Assembly: GCA_033220425.1 (NCBI GenBank)
Contig: CM065649.1
Coordinates: 4,278,001 to 4,342,000, forward strand
DNA: 64,000 nt
Origin: Lepraria neglecta
Taxonomy: Eukaryota > Ascomycota > Lecanoromycetes > Lecanorales > Stereocaulaceae
Direction of reading: 5' to 3'
Shown: in pieces, positions 1-10,649 of the stretch
Position numbering within the stretch: the stretch's first letter is position 1
How the letters are laid out: every line of letters begins with the position of its first letter
Made by a program: the position numbers and the translations under genes
The notes under the pieces: model-generated
Told to the model about the DNA's origin: nothing
Database searches by the model: none
Seen by the model: only the letters and a program-made list of their open reading frames with translations

Positions 1-805
1 CCGACGACCCCAGAAATAGCATAGCGCCCATAGACTTTGACACAGAAGTACACACGCCCGAGGTTTTCCTCTTCGAATACGGCACTGTGGTAATATGGGG
101 CATGACCCTTCAACAAGAAGAGCGCTTCCTTAAAGAAATTTCGAAATTCGAGGCTGAGAAACTCGGTACCGACGATGTGCAGACTGAGAACTTCAATTTC
201 TACTATACTCAGGAGTACCAGGCGCGAATCTACAACGATTTCATCTCATTACGAGAAAAGAAGAATTACATGACTAAATTAGCCATCTCCCACGCCCTCT
301 CTCAAAGCGTCAAGACCTCGCTCTTCGAAGACCTTCTCACCACAACCATTACACTGACCTCCCCCTTGCCCGCAGAGATTGCTGCAACCGGCTCCATAAG
401 TCTCAACAGGAAAGAAATCCACCAGCAAATCGGACAGCTCTTTATATTACGAATAAACATACATCTCCAAGGCTCCGTGCTCGATTCCCCGGAACTGATG
501 TGGGCGGAACCCAGTCTGGAGCCTGTGTACGCGGCTGTGAGGAGTTATCTTGAGATGGATCAGAGGGTGGGGTTGCTGACGGAGAGGTTGAGCGTTATTG
601 GGGATTTATTGGCTGTGTTGAAGGATCAGGTGGGGACAAAGCATGGGGAGTATTTGGAGTGGATTGGTAAGTTTTATCTCCCATACCAGCGAGATGAATA
701 ACGTATAGGAGCTAACAGAAGTTCACAGTCATCGTCCTCATCGCAGCGGAGATTGTGGTTGCTGCTATTAACATCGTCGTCGATTTATATGCTGGCGTGG
801 ATTGA
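1..805 (+). CDS. RMD1/DUF155-family protein, 3' part
   Basis: C-terminal part of an Rmd1/Rmd8-type (DUF155) protein; the 5' end lies outside the window. The frame is open from base 3. Exons are <1-666 and 729-805, joined over a 62-base intron with donor GTAAGT, branch GCTAAC at 711 and acceptor CACAG. The stretch FLFEYGTVVIWGMT is the hallmark of the family, followed by the helical region containing FYYTQEYQARIYND. The second exon adds a hydrophobic C-terminal helix (VIVLIAAEIVVAAINIVV) that resembles a membrane anchor, as in family members such as yeast Rmd1 and the mitochondrial RMND1. RMND1 supports mitochondrial translation; the role of fungal Rmd8-like paralogs is poorly defined, so no finer function is claimed. 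Confidence 0.88.
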
Positions 806-1610
806 TACCCCATTCCTTAACAACCCTGGGAGCAGTTGAAGGAGTCGATTTGGACTTTGCAAAGATAAAGCAAGATGGCATTTGCATGGTGGTACGAGGT
901 GTCCTATGGTTGGGGCACAACTTGACAACGCAGGCAATCCAGCGCAGCTTGGACGCATCCGAGTGCTATCTTGGCGGACTGCTAGTAATGGGTGCTATTG
1001 TACATGGATCGACTTGTGATCGATTTGTGATTACTACGCTGTACATATGAACCAAATCTTTTGAATTCCCAAACAGATACTCTGTCGTCCTACACACGTA
1101 GCAAATAAGCCTCATCTGCCACATACCACTGGAGATTTCAAGGTCTTTGTCGTTCAGTTAAAGTACTAAATGTAGTGTCCATTGCATGTTTGAAGCATGC
1201 AATAACACATATCACAAACCCTTAGAGCATGCAACTGCCTGTTTCATACGCATCTAGAGCAACCAACACACCATTCTCTACTCGTCCAGAGCGAGAAATG
1301 ACTTATCCCATACTAACTTTAGAGACTTTTCTTCTATTCCAAGACATTTCCAGAGCACATAATAGCTCACAGTGCACATACCTAGAGCATGTAAAACTGC
1401 ATGTCGTCTTCAACCAGCGCAAGTGGCATGTCACCTTATGGCTATTCAAAGCCTAGAACAAATACAATCCTTGTATTTCATACCAGCACCAATTGCATTC
1501 CTTGAAAACACCGTCTATAAGCCTAATGACACACGACTCGTTTAGATTATTTCCCATCGTTCAATCAAAGCATGCATCTCCATTCTCAACACTCATGTCC
1601 CACAATCTTC
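806..1610. other. intergenic, convergent 3' regions
   Basis: Lies between two convergent genes. It is AT-rich with only short open frames that lack recognisable protein character. The octamer AGCATGCA or close variants occurs near 1193, 1227, 1386 and 1567, but without a regular period. No RNA gene seen. Confidence 0.5.
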
Positions 1611-2768
1611 TCAACCATTGATACTAGTAAATCCCCCAATACCCGCCGGGGGAGCTTGTACCTGCTGCGGAGGCGGCGGCAATTCCCTCTGCACCTCCAC
1701 CTCCACCTCCATCTGTCCATTTCTCCTCTCCCCTTCTCTCTCCCTCTCCCACTCACCGTGCTTCTGCTGATATTCGCGGAAGCGCCGCTCGAATTTTTCC
1801 TCATAAAGGTCCTTGTACTCCTTGTTGTACGGGTTGTCCCAAGCAGCCCTCGCAACGTGAACCAAGTCTTCATCGTTGCGACGCGGGAATTCATCATATC
1901 TGGGCTTGATGTAGTGTTCCAAGAAGGCATCGAAAGCAGGCTGGGGCGGTTGAGGAGGGCCAGATATGAACTGTTGCTGGTCGTGTGGATGAGTGGGATG
2001 GAGAGGGAAGGGAGTGGGGCGAGGTTGGTAGTGCATGACTGTGTGGCCGTTCGTGGTTGGGGTGTGTTGGAAGGAGGATTCGCGGAAGGATTCGCGGGGT
2101 GACTCGAAGGCGGAGGCTGGATAGGCTTGGGACGGTGCGATGGGCCTGGGGTGCTGGTGGCCCAGAATTGGCGGTGGCGAGCTGACGGGGCGACGGTGGC
2201 TGCGTTTAGAGCGTAGAGGTTTCTCGTGCGGCTACGAGGTTTACATGGTCAGTATATTGAAGTAATGGGGTTGAAAATTGTGGACTGGGAGACATACTGT
2301 TGGTGGACCCTCACTGCTTCCTTCGCTCTCCTCGTCATAGGGTTGTTGGAAACCGTCAATGCTACTGCTGTTTTTCTTCATACGTTTGCCGAGGATCTCA
2401 AGTAGATATGCACGCTCGAGACGCATTTTGCGAATGCCGCGCGTGAGACGAGCCTTGCGAATGCGGAAGGCATCATTGCTTTCTTCGACCTCGGTCATAC
2501 GACGTTTAAGTTCGATGCATTTCTTTCGATAGGCCTCTTCTACAGAGGGAGGGAGCGGCGGTGGAATGGTACCTGCTGCCACTGATGGTGGCGAAGCCGT
2601 ATTAGCAACTTGCTCTACAATTTCTCCCGTACGAGTAGCAGAATTAACACCCAGGGATCTCGGTGGCGTCTTGGGGTAGCTAATAGGTCCAAAGCCACCG
2701 TGTAAGTGCACGTGGGAATCCGCCGTAGGCAACTGAGCTGAGGCATCTATAGCTTCCATAGACGGCAT
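1611..2768 (-). CDS. INO80-complex subunit F-like (Nht1/TFPT type)
   Basis: Two exons, 2768-2298 and 2231-1611, joined over a 66-base intron (donor GTATGT, acceptor TAG), giving about 363 aa. Residues about 75-125 form a charged helical block (YRKKCIELKRRMTEVEE, then LTRGIRKMRLERAYLLEIL) that matches the INO80F/TFPT-like domain of the fungal INO80 chromatin-remodelling subunit usually annotated as an HMG-box protein. The C-terminal half is proline/glutamine-rich, with a helical segment ending in KDLYEEKFERRFREYQQKHG that could be a divergent HMG-like fold; I do not see a canonical HMG box. The acceptor-like signal CCTAACCTCTCAG lies just upstream (2791-2803) and the frame is open from there to the ATG, so an N-terminal extension from an upstream exon is possible. 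The stop codon of the upstream neighbour falls inside this gene's first codons. Confidence 0.75.
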
Positions 2769-3928
2769 TGTATCAAAACATTCAAGTCCACTGAGAGGTT
2801 AGGGCGATCAGTGAGAGATCCATATACTAGACGCTCAGTACTAGTCACGGATGTATCATTCAGGTTCTCACCCGACCAGCTACCGGAGTCGTCCGTAGAG
2901 ACATCGCTGAGCGTTTCATGGGGGAGACGTTTAGTGTCGGTGACATATCCTCCATTGAAGGTATGGTAAGCAGAGAGCTCCTTAATATTTGGATGTTTCT
3001 TTGTAAGGTCTTTCCCTTCCCTCTGGAAATCCTCAGCATCCCTCAGGAGCGACCTTATGTACGCCGTGGCTCCTCCCAGGGTGTCGTGTCCATTCTTAGG
3101 TTGGAATCCTTTAAATGTCCTCACCAGCTCCTGAAGATCTCGGCGCTCGACCTTTTCTCCGTCTCGCCTCTTACGCGCGATTTGACGCGCGAATGTTGTT
3201 CCTTCTCTGACTGTCGCTGAGCCGAGAGGGCCTTCCCTTTTTCCTAGTCCTTCGTTGTTGCTGCTCCTTGTGGTGTTGTTTCGCCACCTCGGTGCTATCG
3301 TTCTCCCAATGCGTCCTTTTTCTCGCCGCTGCTCCTTCTCGACACGCTTCTTCCCTTTCTCATCAAGGATCACCAGGGAGCCGCGTGCTTCCGCATTGGA
3401 TTGATCGATGTGAGGCGAAGGAAAATCATCCGCAACAGGTTGGGAATCGACGAATTGGCTGTCCTCCTCTGCTCTAGCTCGCTCGGCCACTGCCGCGAGC
3501 ACGTCGCGCAGGTGGACCTGCGTCTGCTTGGGCTTGGCCACCATGCTACCTCCAGTTTCAAAATGTATGCCAGATGGTGATGCTGGAGAGCTTGGAATGG
3601 TATGAGAGCCAGGCACGGGAGGTGGAGGATTCATCACTGTCTGCTGAGTAGGAATTATGCCATAATCCTGGGGTTCCGCAGGATCGCAGCATTCAATTGA
3701 CGGCTCAGTGTCGCTAAATACGCTTCTTTTAGATCGGGATGAGTTCGATGTATTGTTAGATCCTAGTGGTCTTCCTCTCGGCTTGGATCTCTTCTGGGCA
3801 GAATGGTCCTCAGGGTAGTTCTTAGAAATTGCTGGTCGGCCCTTAGCACTTTTCCCAGGTGGCGGAGTCGGAGATTCTTCGAGCTGAGGCGAACCTTGGT
3901 GTCCGCTCTCTAGGTCCCAGGGATCCAT
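2747..3928 (-). CDS. AT-hook DNA-binding protein, hypothetical
   Basis: Single open frame of 393 aa from an ATG in good context (CCAGCGATGG). The N-terminal third is proline- and serine-rich and carries an AT-hook core (KRSKPRGRPLGSNN), which binds the minor groove of AT-rich DNA. The middle is basic (RIGRTIAPRWRNNTTRSS). Residues about 280-340 are helical and charged (RDLQELVRTFKGFQPKNG, then AYIRSLLRDAEDFQREGKD). An in-frame 81-base segment (2871-2791) has GTGAGA donor, CTAAC branch and CTCAG acceptor signals and could be an intron; removing it gives 366 aa. The stop overlaps the start of the INO80F-like gene downstream. A nuclear role is inferred; no named family recognised. Confidence 0.6.
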   Translation of the reverse strand: MDPWDLESGHQGSPQLEESPTPPPGKSAKGRPAISKNYPEDHSAQKRSKPRGRPLGSNNTSNSSRSKRSVFSDTEPSIECCDPAEPQDYGIIPTQQTVMNPPPPVPGSHTIPSSPASPSGIHFETGGSMVAKPKQTQVHLRDVLAAVAERARAEEDSQFVDSQPVADDFPSPHIDQSNAEARGSLVILDEKGKKRVEKEQRREKGRIGRTIAPRWRNNTTRSSNNEGLGKREGPLGSATVREGTTFARQIARKRRDGEKVERRDLQELVRTFKGFQPKNGHDTLGGATAYIRSLLRDAEDFQREGKDLTKKHPNIKELSAYHTFNGGYVTDTKRLPHETLSDVSTDDSGSWSGENLNDTSVTSTERLVYGSLTDRPNLSVDLNVLIQCRLWKL

Positions 3929-4440
3929 CGCTGGTGGTACTTGCTGCCTCGATAGATAGATGGCACTTATTAATAGTCCTGAATGCCCTGGCCGATAATG
4001 ACTGGCTGAAGGTCCTTGGATGTTCTCTCGGGTGGTAGATATGCGAAGAGGGGAGAGTAAGAAATGAGAGATACATACTTGCAAGCTTTTCTGTTTACTT
4101 GGGACTTGGATAGGATGCACCTTCTATATTCGACGAGCTGTGGTGGTTCCAGAACAGCAGACGTCTTCCGTGCTGAATGAAAGCTTCTTGTATAGGGCAA
4201 ATGGTGACTCTAGTGAGTGCTTAGATGTGAGATAGAAAGAACAACAAGACAAAGAGTCAGGTGCCCGGTGTTGTATGTGAAATGTGGGTGAAGTGATGTC
4301 GAATTTTCCTATTCTCGGACCTGCATATGATCGCCGGCTACTTCACGGCATCTACCGACGCTAAGCCTCGAACCAGGGAAATATTCTCTTACGAGCTTAC
4401 CCTGCTTCGTTCTCAGCATTGCTCCAAAAAAAACTTCAAA
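3929..4440. promoter_or_regulatory. divergent intergenic region between AT-hook gene and P5CR
   Basis: Shared upstream region of two divergently read genes. GTATGT donor-like and CTTGC signals near 4078 could belong to a 5'-UTR intron of the minus-strand gene. An in-frame upstream ATG for the reductase exists at 4327 but has weaker context than 4441. No sharp promoter motif stands out. Confidence 0.4.
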
Positions 4441-5547
4441 ATGGTTCCCCATAGCGAACAGGCAGATAGGCTCTCCAACCAGCTCAATAATAGCCTCCAG
4501 ATATCAGGAAAGGACAATGGTGATATGACTCTGACTGTCCTTGGATGCGGTGAGTACGTACTCTTGACCCAGCGAAATTCCAATTAGCCAACATGCTCAT
4601 AGCTTGGATTAGGAACATTGGGTATTGCCATCCTTTCAGGCATCCTCTCCTCTCTCTCTTCCTTGAAGACGCCAGCTCGCTCTACTAGTGGAACCACAAC
4701 TCCTTCTGAAGATCTACCACCTCGTACACCATCCCTCTTCATCACTTGCATAACACGCCCTCAATCAGCCAAGAGGATAAAAGCGGAGCTGTCACATCTC
4801 ACTGATGCGTTAAGCATATTGCAAAATGAGAACGTCCGAGGCGTGCGCGAAGCAGATGTGGTTCTGCTCGCTTGTAAACCCTATAATCTATTAGCGGTCC
4901 TACAAGAGGAGGGTATGAAGGAAGCTCTACAGGGGAAGCTCTTGATCAGTATACTGGCCGGTGTACCAGTCTCCCAAATCGAGGACACGATCTATGGCGT
5001 CGGCAGCAACGATTCGCTTCCTCCCGATCCAGCAGTTGATGGCAGATGCAGGATTGTTCGAGTGATGCCCAATACAGCTTCTCTCATATGCGAGTCTATG
5101 ACCGTCATTGCAACTTCAAACCCACCGTTACCTCAGCCACTCGGCGCCCTCGTGACCTGGATATTCAATCGCATAGGCCGCGTCGTCCATCTTCCTCCAG
5201 CGCAAATGGACGCCAGTACAGCTCTATGTGGCTCGGGACCCGCCTTCTTCGCACTCGTATTAGAAGCAATGGCCGATGGAGCTGTCGCTATGGGATTGCC
5301 TAGGGCAGAGGCGCAATTAATGGCTGCGCAAACTATGAAGGGAACGGCGGGGTTGGTGCTGAACGGGGAACACCCCGCTTTGGTCAGAGAGAAGGTTAGC
5401 ACGCCGGGAGGGTGTACGATTGGAGGCTTGCTAGTGTTGGAGGAGGGAAGAGTAAGAGGCACGGTGGCGAGGAGTGTCAGGGAAGCTACTGTTGTGGCCA
5501 GCCAGCTGGGGATGGGGGTGAAGGGAGTGAACGGGACGAGATTCTGA
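4441..5547 (+). CDS. pyrroline-5-carboxylate reductase
   Basis: Catalyses the last step of proline synthesis, reduction of 1-pyrroline-5-carboxylate to L-proline with NAD(P)H. Exons 4441-4549 and 4613-5547 join over a 63-base intron (GTGAGT ... TTAG) and give about 347 aa. The join rebuilds the Rossmann start VLGCGTLGIAILSGIL. The family signature is intact: MPNTASLICESMT, then STALCGSGPAFFALVLEAM, DGAVAMGLPRAEA and the C-terminal REKVSTPGGCTIGGL. A Ser/Thr/Pro-rich insertion (around residues 52-70) separates the first helix from the second strand and makes the protein slightly longer than bacterial ProC. The start at 4441 (CAAAATGG) was preferred over an in-frame ATG at 4327. Confidence 0.95.
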
Positions 5548-5927
5548 GTATTGCAAGGACAGAAATGTCGTATAATAGGAGCAAAAGTGTTCTGGCTACA
5601 ATCCAGCCATACCATGCAAACACGCACATAACCCATCCGAAGCCTCTAGGAACTCTGAAAAGGCCTCAATTTTTGATAGATTATGATATTTCGATGCCAG
5701 CAATGGCACCCAAGTATCTCCGCAATCCGCTCAACTGTGATTTCCAAGATCGCCGACTTGACTTCTTTTCGTAGCCACTTCGAGGCCTAACTCATTGGCT
5801 GGTTGTTCCAAAATTTTCACCATTGCTACCCGGCGTTCGAACTCCGCTATAGCTGTCTTCGAACAACACTTACTTACTAAACGACCCATCACATTGGCTC
5901 CATTCTCTACCCACCTTTTCTCTCAAT
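5548..5927. other. intergenic, P5CR 3' end to CTK3 promoter
   Basis: Contains the 3' end of the reductase and the upstream region of CTK3. Only short, low-quality open frames. Nothing else recognised. Confidence 0.4.
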
Positions 5928-6823
5928 ATGGCGGACCCCTTCGAAGTCCGCATGCGCTTCACATCCCAACTCCAACACCTCAACGCCTCCGTCAACTCCT
6001 CCCAAAAAGCCGCCCACTACGCCCTCAAATACAGAGACATGGACGAGGACCTGCATTCCTGCATCTTGGAGCAATTAGAACGAGTATGTAGGTCCGGACC
6101 CCTCCTCTTTCCCCCCACCCTTCCTCCTCCCATACAATTTCATACACAGCTCGCAAAGCTCGCATGCACCTCTGACGCCATACAAGCAGAATTCCATGAA
6201 CAACCGCGCAAACATAATGTATTTCATCGAGCACCTATGCGACATGGCGCAGCGAGAAAACCACATCGAGTTTGTGCGGATGATGCAGAGGGATATTTTG
6301 AGGGTGGTGGATGCGGTGGCGCCTAGTGACGGCTCTGGTGCTGCTAACGTCAAAGTCGTAAGACGTGTAAGTAGTCTACACCTTTCCAGAACACTTTGAG
6401 AGGGTGGCAAGTTGATGGGTCACGCAGGTCCTAGCAGGCCTCCAACAAAAATCCATCCTCCTCCCCGACACCGTTCTCGAAATCGAAGCCGGCCTCGCTG
6501 AGAGGGATACCGGTGCTAGGGCGGGGAATGCCCTCTCTCCCGTCTCGCCCAATCCTAAAGCTACACTTCAACATTCGGAATCTACATCTTCGTTGAAAGT
6601 AAACGGGGTTGGGTTTACGAGGCTGGATAAGAGACAGGTCGAGCAAAGGATTGAAGAGGATAGGGAACGGCATAAGAGGCTGAGGGAGAGTATTTGGGCT
6701 GTGGGTATTGAAGGGGAGGGGGAGTTTGAGAGGCTATGGGAGGATGGTGGGGATTGTGGAGAGGATGAGAGGGTTATGGGGGTGGAGGATGGGGAGGAGA
6801 GGGCGGTGGCGGGGGAGGTATGA
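5928..6823 (+). CDS. CTK3: CTD kinase I subunit gamma (Ctk3)
   Basis: Regulatory subunit of the CTDK-I kinase (Ctk1-Ctk2-Ctk3), which phosphorylates Ser2 of the RNA polymerase II C-terminal repeats during elongation. Three exons, 5928-6083, 6190-6366 and 6428-6823, joined over introns of 106 and 61 bases (GTATGT/GCAG and GTAAGT/GCAG), give 242 aa. The N-terminal CID-like helical domain is clear: DPFEVRMRFTSQLQHLNAS, then KYRDMDEDLHSCILEQLER, NRANIMYFIEHLCDMAQREN and EFVRMMQRDILRVVDAVAP. The C-terminal part (LDKRQVEQRIEEDRERHKR) matches the second Ctk3 domain. The last 40 codons are strongly purine-biased (Glu/Gly/Asp-rich), continuing into a G-run just after the stop. Confidence 0.93.
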
Positions 6824-7407
6824 TGATATGTGGGGGGGGAGGGGGGAAAGAGACTGGGAGGGGGAAGGGATACTATTTGATACCCAATGTGCAATGTAAT
6901 GGAGTTCTGGGAATGTGGGTCTGTGGTTTTGATTACATTATGGCATTTTGAAAAATCATTAACACATGGTTTCCTAAGAGACAATTTTCACCTGCTCTGC
7001 TGGTCGAAGCGTAGCGCACAATGTATCTCTCGCCACTTCGGTTTCCTTCCATTTGACTGCCTCTCGAAACCTGGGAAATCTGAGTGGAGATTTTAGATGA
7101 TCCTCAGCTCAACGCCCAGAATTCGAAGCCGTTTGAGCTTCGAGCCTCGTGCAACTAAGACCGGTCTGGTATTTGTCTATTATCCGTCCGATAACCGTCC
7201 GGCATACTTGCGATGTCCGTCACTCAGACTTCGAAAACCTCAATCTGGTATAGCAGCATCGACTCAGGACTGTTGTGTTCGGAGCACAAGATTCGATGCT
7301 TCATGTGCGCCCACTCTATCATACATACCTACCTTAGAGCTAAAACCCTACACGCCTCTAGCTAACGCGATCCAATTATTCCCAAGATGTGGTGCTAAAA
7401 CCCAAAC
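6824..7407. other. intergenic, convergent 3' ends of CTK3 and SIN1
   Basis: Starts with a G-rich tract at 6831-6870 (runs of 8, 6, 3, 5 and 3 G). The rest holds short open frames without protein character. Confidence 0.45.
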
Positions 7408-10004
7408 TCAACTCCTGGCCGCAAGCTGCTGATCATAAGGTTCCATGCCCTTCTGAATCTCCTCCACAATCTCCGCCGCATCGCCCACACTCTGCGCTTC
7501 AAAATCATAGCGTTTCGTATCCTCTTTATCCCTCACAATAACAACCTGCATTGAGGTTAACAACCCATCATATACACACCCAGTCAATCTTTGACTAACA
7601 AAGAGAGAAGCAATAACATACCCTAAAAGTCTTCGGATGCCTCCTACTAACCTTACACCCAACAATCATACTAAACGGCACCCGACTCGTCTTCCCACTC
7701 CCTTCACTAAACAGCGTCTTACCCGTCTCCCCAGGTAAAATATGCATATAATCCTCATCCATAAGCAATACCCGCTGATGGCTTGGGGCAAAGCTCATTG
7801 GCTGCTTCCGTATAACATTATACTTCTTATACTTCGCCGTCGAACCAAGTAAGTCCTGTTTCTGCGCCAATGGATGAATTCCTACACCCGCTCCTAGGCC
7901 TGTACGCCCTTTGCCACCTTTGCGGGGCGTTTCTGCCCCAGTGCTAGAGGGGAGCATGAGGGGTGCATTGGGGGACGAACTGCCAGGTGAGCCGGCGATG
8001 CCGAGGGCGCCATCGTTAGCGAAGCGTCTGCGAATGAGATCGAGATCTGTGCGTGCGCCTAGGGCTTCGACAGTACGGTCAACGGGGGCGATTGTGTTGG
8101 TGCCGGAGACTTTGAGGATGTGATATGCTTTGTCGAGTTTCCAGCGCTTGCAGACGTTGTCGAGGACTTCTGCTAGGTAGGTGTCTGTTGTTACTTCTAT
8201 GGTGGTGACTTGGGTGGAGGCTTCTAGGGAGGTGAAGTGGATGCGGAGTTGTTTTGCGGGGCCCATGCGTGGGGTGGAGTGCGTGGCTGGGAGGGCGGGC
8301 TTGTCTGCTGGGGTTGTGGTGGTGGGTTTGCGGGGGCCGAGGGAGGGGGCGAAGGCGACTTCTTTCTTTTCTGTGGGCTGGGATTGGCGTTTGATTGTGG
8401 TGGTAATGGTGGTGGTAGAGGTCGGTTCGACGGGAGCTTCGTCGGTTGTGGATGCATATTTATCGTATTTGGGAGTTAGAGACTGGTTTTCTTTGACCTG
8501 GGCTTCTGTTGCTTCGACTAAGGCGAATTCATCGTACGGTTTCTCTCGAGATCTACCTCGAACGCCACGGCTGTTGTTCGAGGCAAAGTCGGCTATGGGA
8601 CGAGTTCGCACTAGGGCGGGAAAGTCGTATTCGACTTCTCCATCATCGACCATACGTAGTGTCCAGCGGTTGACGTTGAGCTTTGATTCTTCGAGGGGCG
8701 GTTTCAGACCTTCCTCACGGTACCTCCATAACGCCAAACCAATGGCTTCGGCGACGGTGACCTGCGGCTTTTCGCCGGAGTCGTTGTCTTGGACATTTTT
8801 CAACAGTGGCATATCGAATGGCGAGTCTGGCTTCTCGGAGAAGGGTGGGTAGATCCTGATGTAGAGAGGATCTGGTACTCCTTTGCCAGATAGCCTTGCG
8901 AAGACCTCAACTGGGTTCTTCGGTTTTGATTGTCTAGCTTTGAGAGCCTGTCCTAGTAGACTTACGGGTTGTATAGTGGAGATAGGTCGTGCAGGGGGAA
9001 GCGCCTGTAGTAGGTTCTGCACAGTGGACTTTGGCTTGTTGGGAGACGCTTTATTTAGATTCAATGGGGCTGGTATGTCGGTTAATGAAGAAGAAACCAT
9101 ATCGTCCAAGAGAGATCCCGAATCCAAGGTTTCCCCAAATGCTGATGAAAGACTTGATCCATCCGATTCTTCTCCGTCGTCTTCGTTGATCGTGTCAGTC
9201 AGATTGCGCAGCTGTTGCCGCTCATCCTCCTCAGCTTTTGCAGCCAGAAGATTACTGGCTTTTGCTGCTTTAGTAGGGTTGATCTGTCTCCGTCTGAAGA
9301 TAGAAGGATCAAGCTCGTTTTCTGACGATATCTCGCTGCTGGTAGTTGTGTCTCTCCTCGCCCTTTGTTTCACTGCCTCAACGCTGGTCAGAGATCCGCT
9401 CCGTAGCCTACCCTGATTCGACCGCCTGGACGGCGAGGTGATGATGACTTCGACTCCATCTTTGAACGAGCTGCGGATAGGCGACGATCCTGACCGGTTT
9501 CTTACTGGCATCTTCGCAAACCTGATCTTTTGGGCGTCCCTTGAACATCTGATTCAGAATAGAGATCAAAGTCAAGATGCGTTGCGTTTCTTACCGTCTC
9601 GCTGCTTCAACGTCGTCTTCGCTCTCATCGCTCAGATCGCTACTGTCATCTTCATCGTGCTGCTCCCGCCGCCGTCTTCGCCTTACATTCGGGCCTGGAC
9701 CTACGGTGTCGGTACTATTTCGCCCGGTCACCATTCCACCTTCCTCTTCCTCATCATTGAAACCTGCCGGAGCAAATCCAGCGGACCTCGGAGGAGCTGC
9801 AAAGTAATCTGACGAGATGGTTGTGGGAATCGGTGGCGAATATGTTCTCTTGATATCCGCAATATTGGCAGACCATCCTGCGGCTCGAAAGCTGGGATCA
9901 TTGAGAACGCTGGAATCGACATTGATGAGACGCTCGCCAATGCCATCTTTGATGTGGGTCAAGTACGACGTCCGTAGCTGCCATATAAGGAAACTGAGAA
10001 GCAT
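7408..10004 (-). CDS. TORC2 subunit AVO1/SIN1
   Basis: Scaffold subunit of TOR complex 2, which activates AGC kinases and links membrane stress to actin and sphingolipid control. Exons 10004-9595, 9521-7622 and 7545-7408 give about 815 aa; donors are GTAAGA and GTATGT and acceptors ATCAG and TGCAG. The N-terminus has the family motif IWQLRTSYLTHIKDGIGER and SSVLNDPSFRAAGWS. A CRIM domain spans roughly residues 345-457 (DPLYIRIYPPFSEKP, WTLRMVDDGEVEYDFPAL). A Ras-binding-like domain spans roughly 557-634 (AEVLDNVCKRWKLDKAYHIL). The C-terminal PH domain (about 690-810) is split by the last intron: KKYNVIRKQPMSF ... HPKTFR then VVIVRDKEDTKRYDFEAQ. The start at 10004 is the nearest ATG; relatives begin a few residues earlier, so a short upstream exon is possible. 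Confidence 0.92.
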
Positions 10005-10649
10005 TAGGAATGAAGTATTTGCAAGTGCTCTTTTATATAAGAATGTGGCAGGAATCGTAGAGGTACGAGGCTTGAACAACAGAAATTCTTCAAACAAGAT
10101 GCTACGCAGGTCGTCGGGCTTGCTTACTCTTCGTTTTGAAGTAAAGACATTGGAGAATCTTTGATAGCATGGAGCTCTAGCTTTCAAGGCTGGATCAGTA
10201 TTTTTCTGCGCCAAAGCTGTTAGGTTATTATATCAGCATCGTCGAAAGTGACCCGGCCAATGCTTGTAATGAATGTGTCCTGGTGCATAAGCGCAATCGC
10301 GGATGAAATATTACATTACAATACATGCCACTAGTAAGCGCGGGGTACCTTACTCTGAGTACCAACTTTTGATCTACACTGTTCCGAGGCCGCGTGCGAG
10401 CAAAGATTTCATTCAATCATAGTGGGGTCTCTAAGGCAAGATTTTGTCTATCAACTTTCTTGCTGAAAGCCTTGAGCCACTTTCGCTGTAGATTGACTAC
10501 TCAATACCTGTAAATGCTTCTTTCGGTTCAGTCAGACTTCAAGTGCATTAGGTCTTCTCGGTATTTCACGCTTTCTCACCTTGCGGTTATTATCAGCGAC
10601 TTGGATTATGGGTTTCAAAACCTTTGAACAAGTCTGACATCTCGGATCC
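10005..10649. other. intergenic
   Basis: Upstream region of SIN1 and downstream region of the NLR relic. Open frames run on for some way upstream of the SIN1 ATG but show no conserved motif. No repeat or RNA gene seen. Confidence 0.4.

Noticed and set aside
802-1456. Two short plus-strand frames (82 and 75 codons)
   Set aside because: Neither has protein-like bias or motif; the first begins inside the end of the RMD1-family gene.
1691-1712. Hexanucleotide repeat (ACCTCC)n
   Set aside because: It encodes the Glu-Val repeat of the INO80F-like protein and is only about three units long.
8181-8852. 223-codon plus-strand open frame
   Set aside because: Lies antisense to the CRIM/RBD part of SIN1, whose own frame is conserved; composition is that of a complementary-strand shadow.
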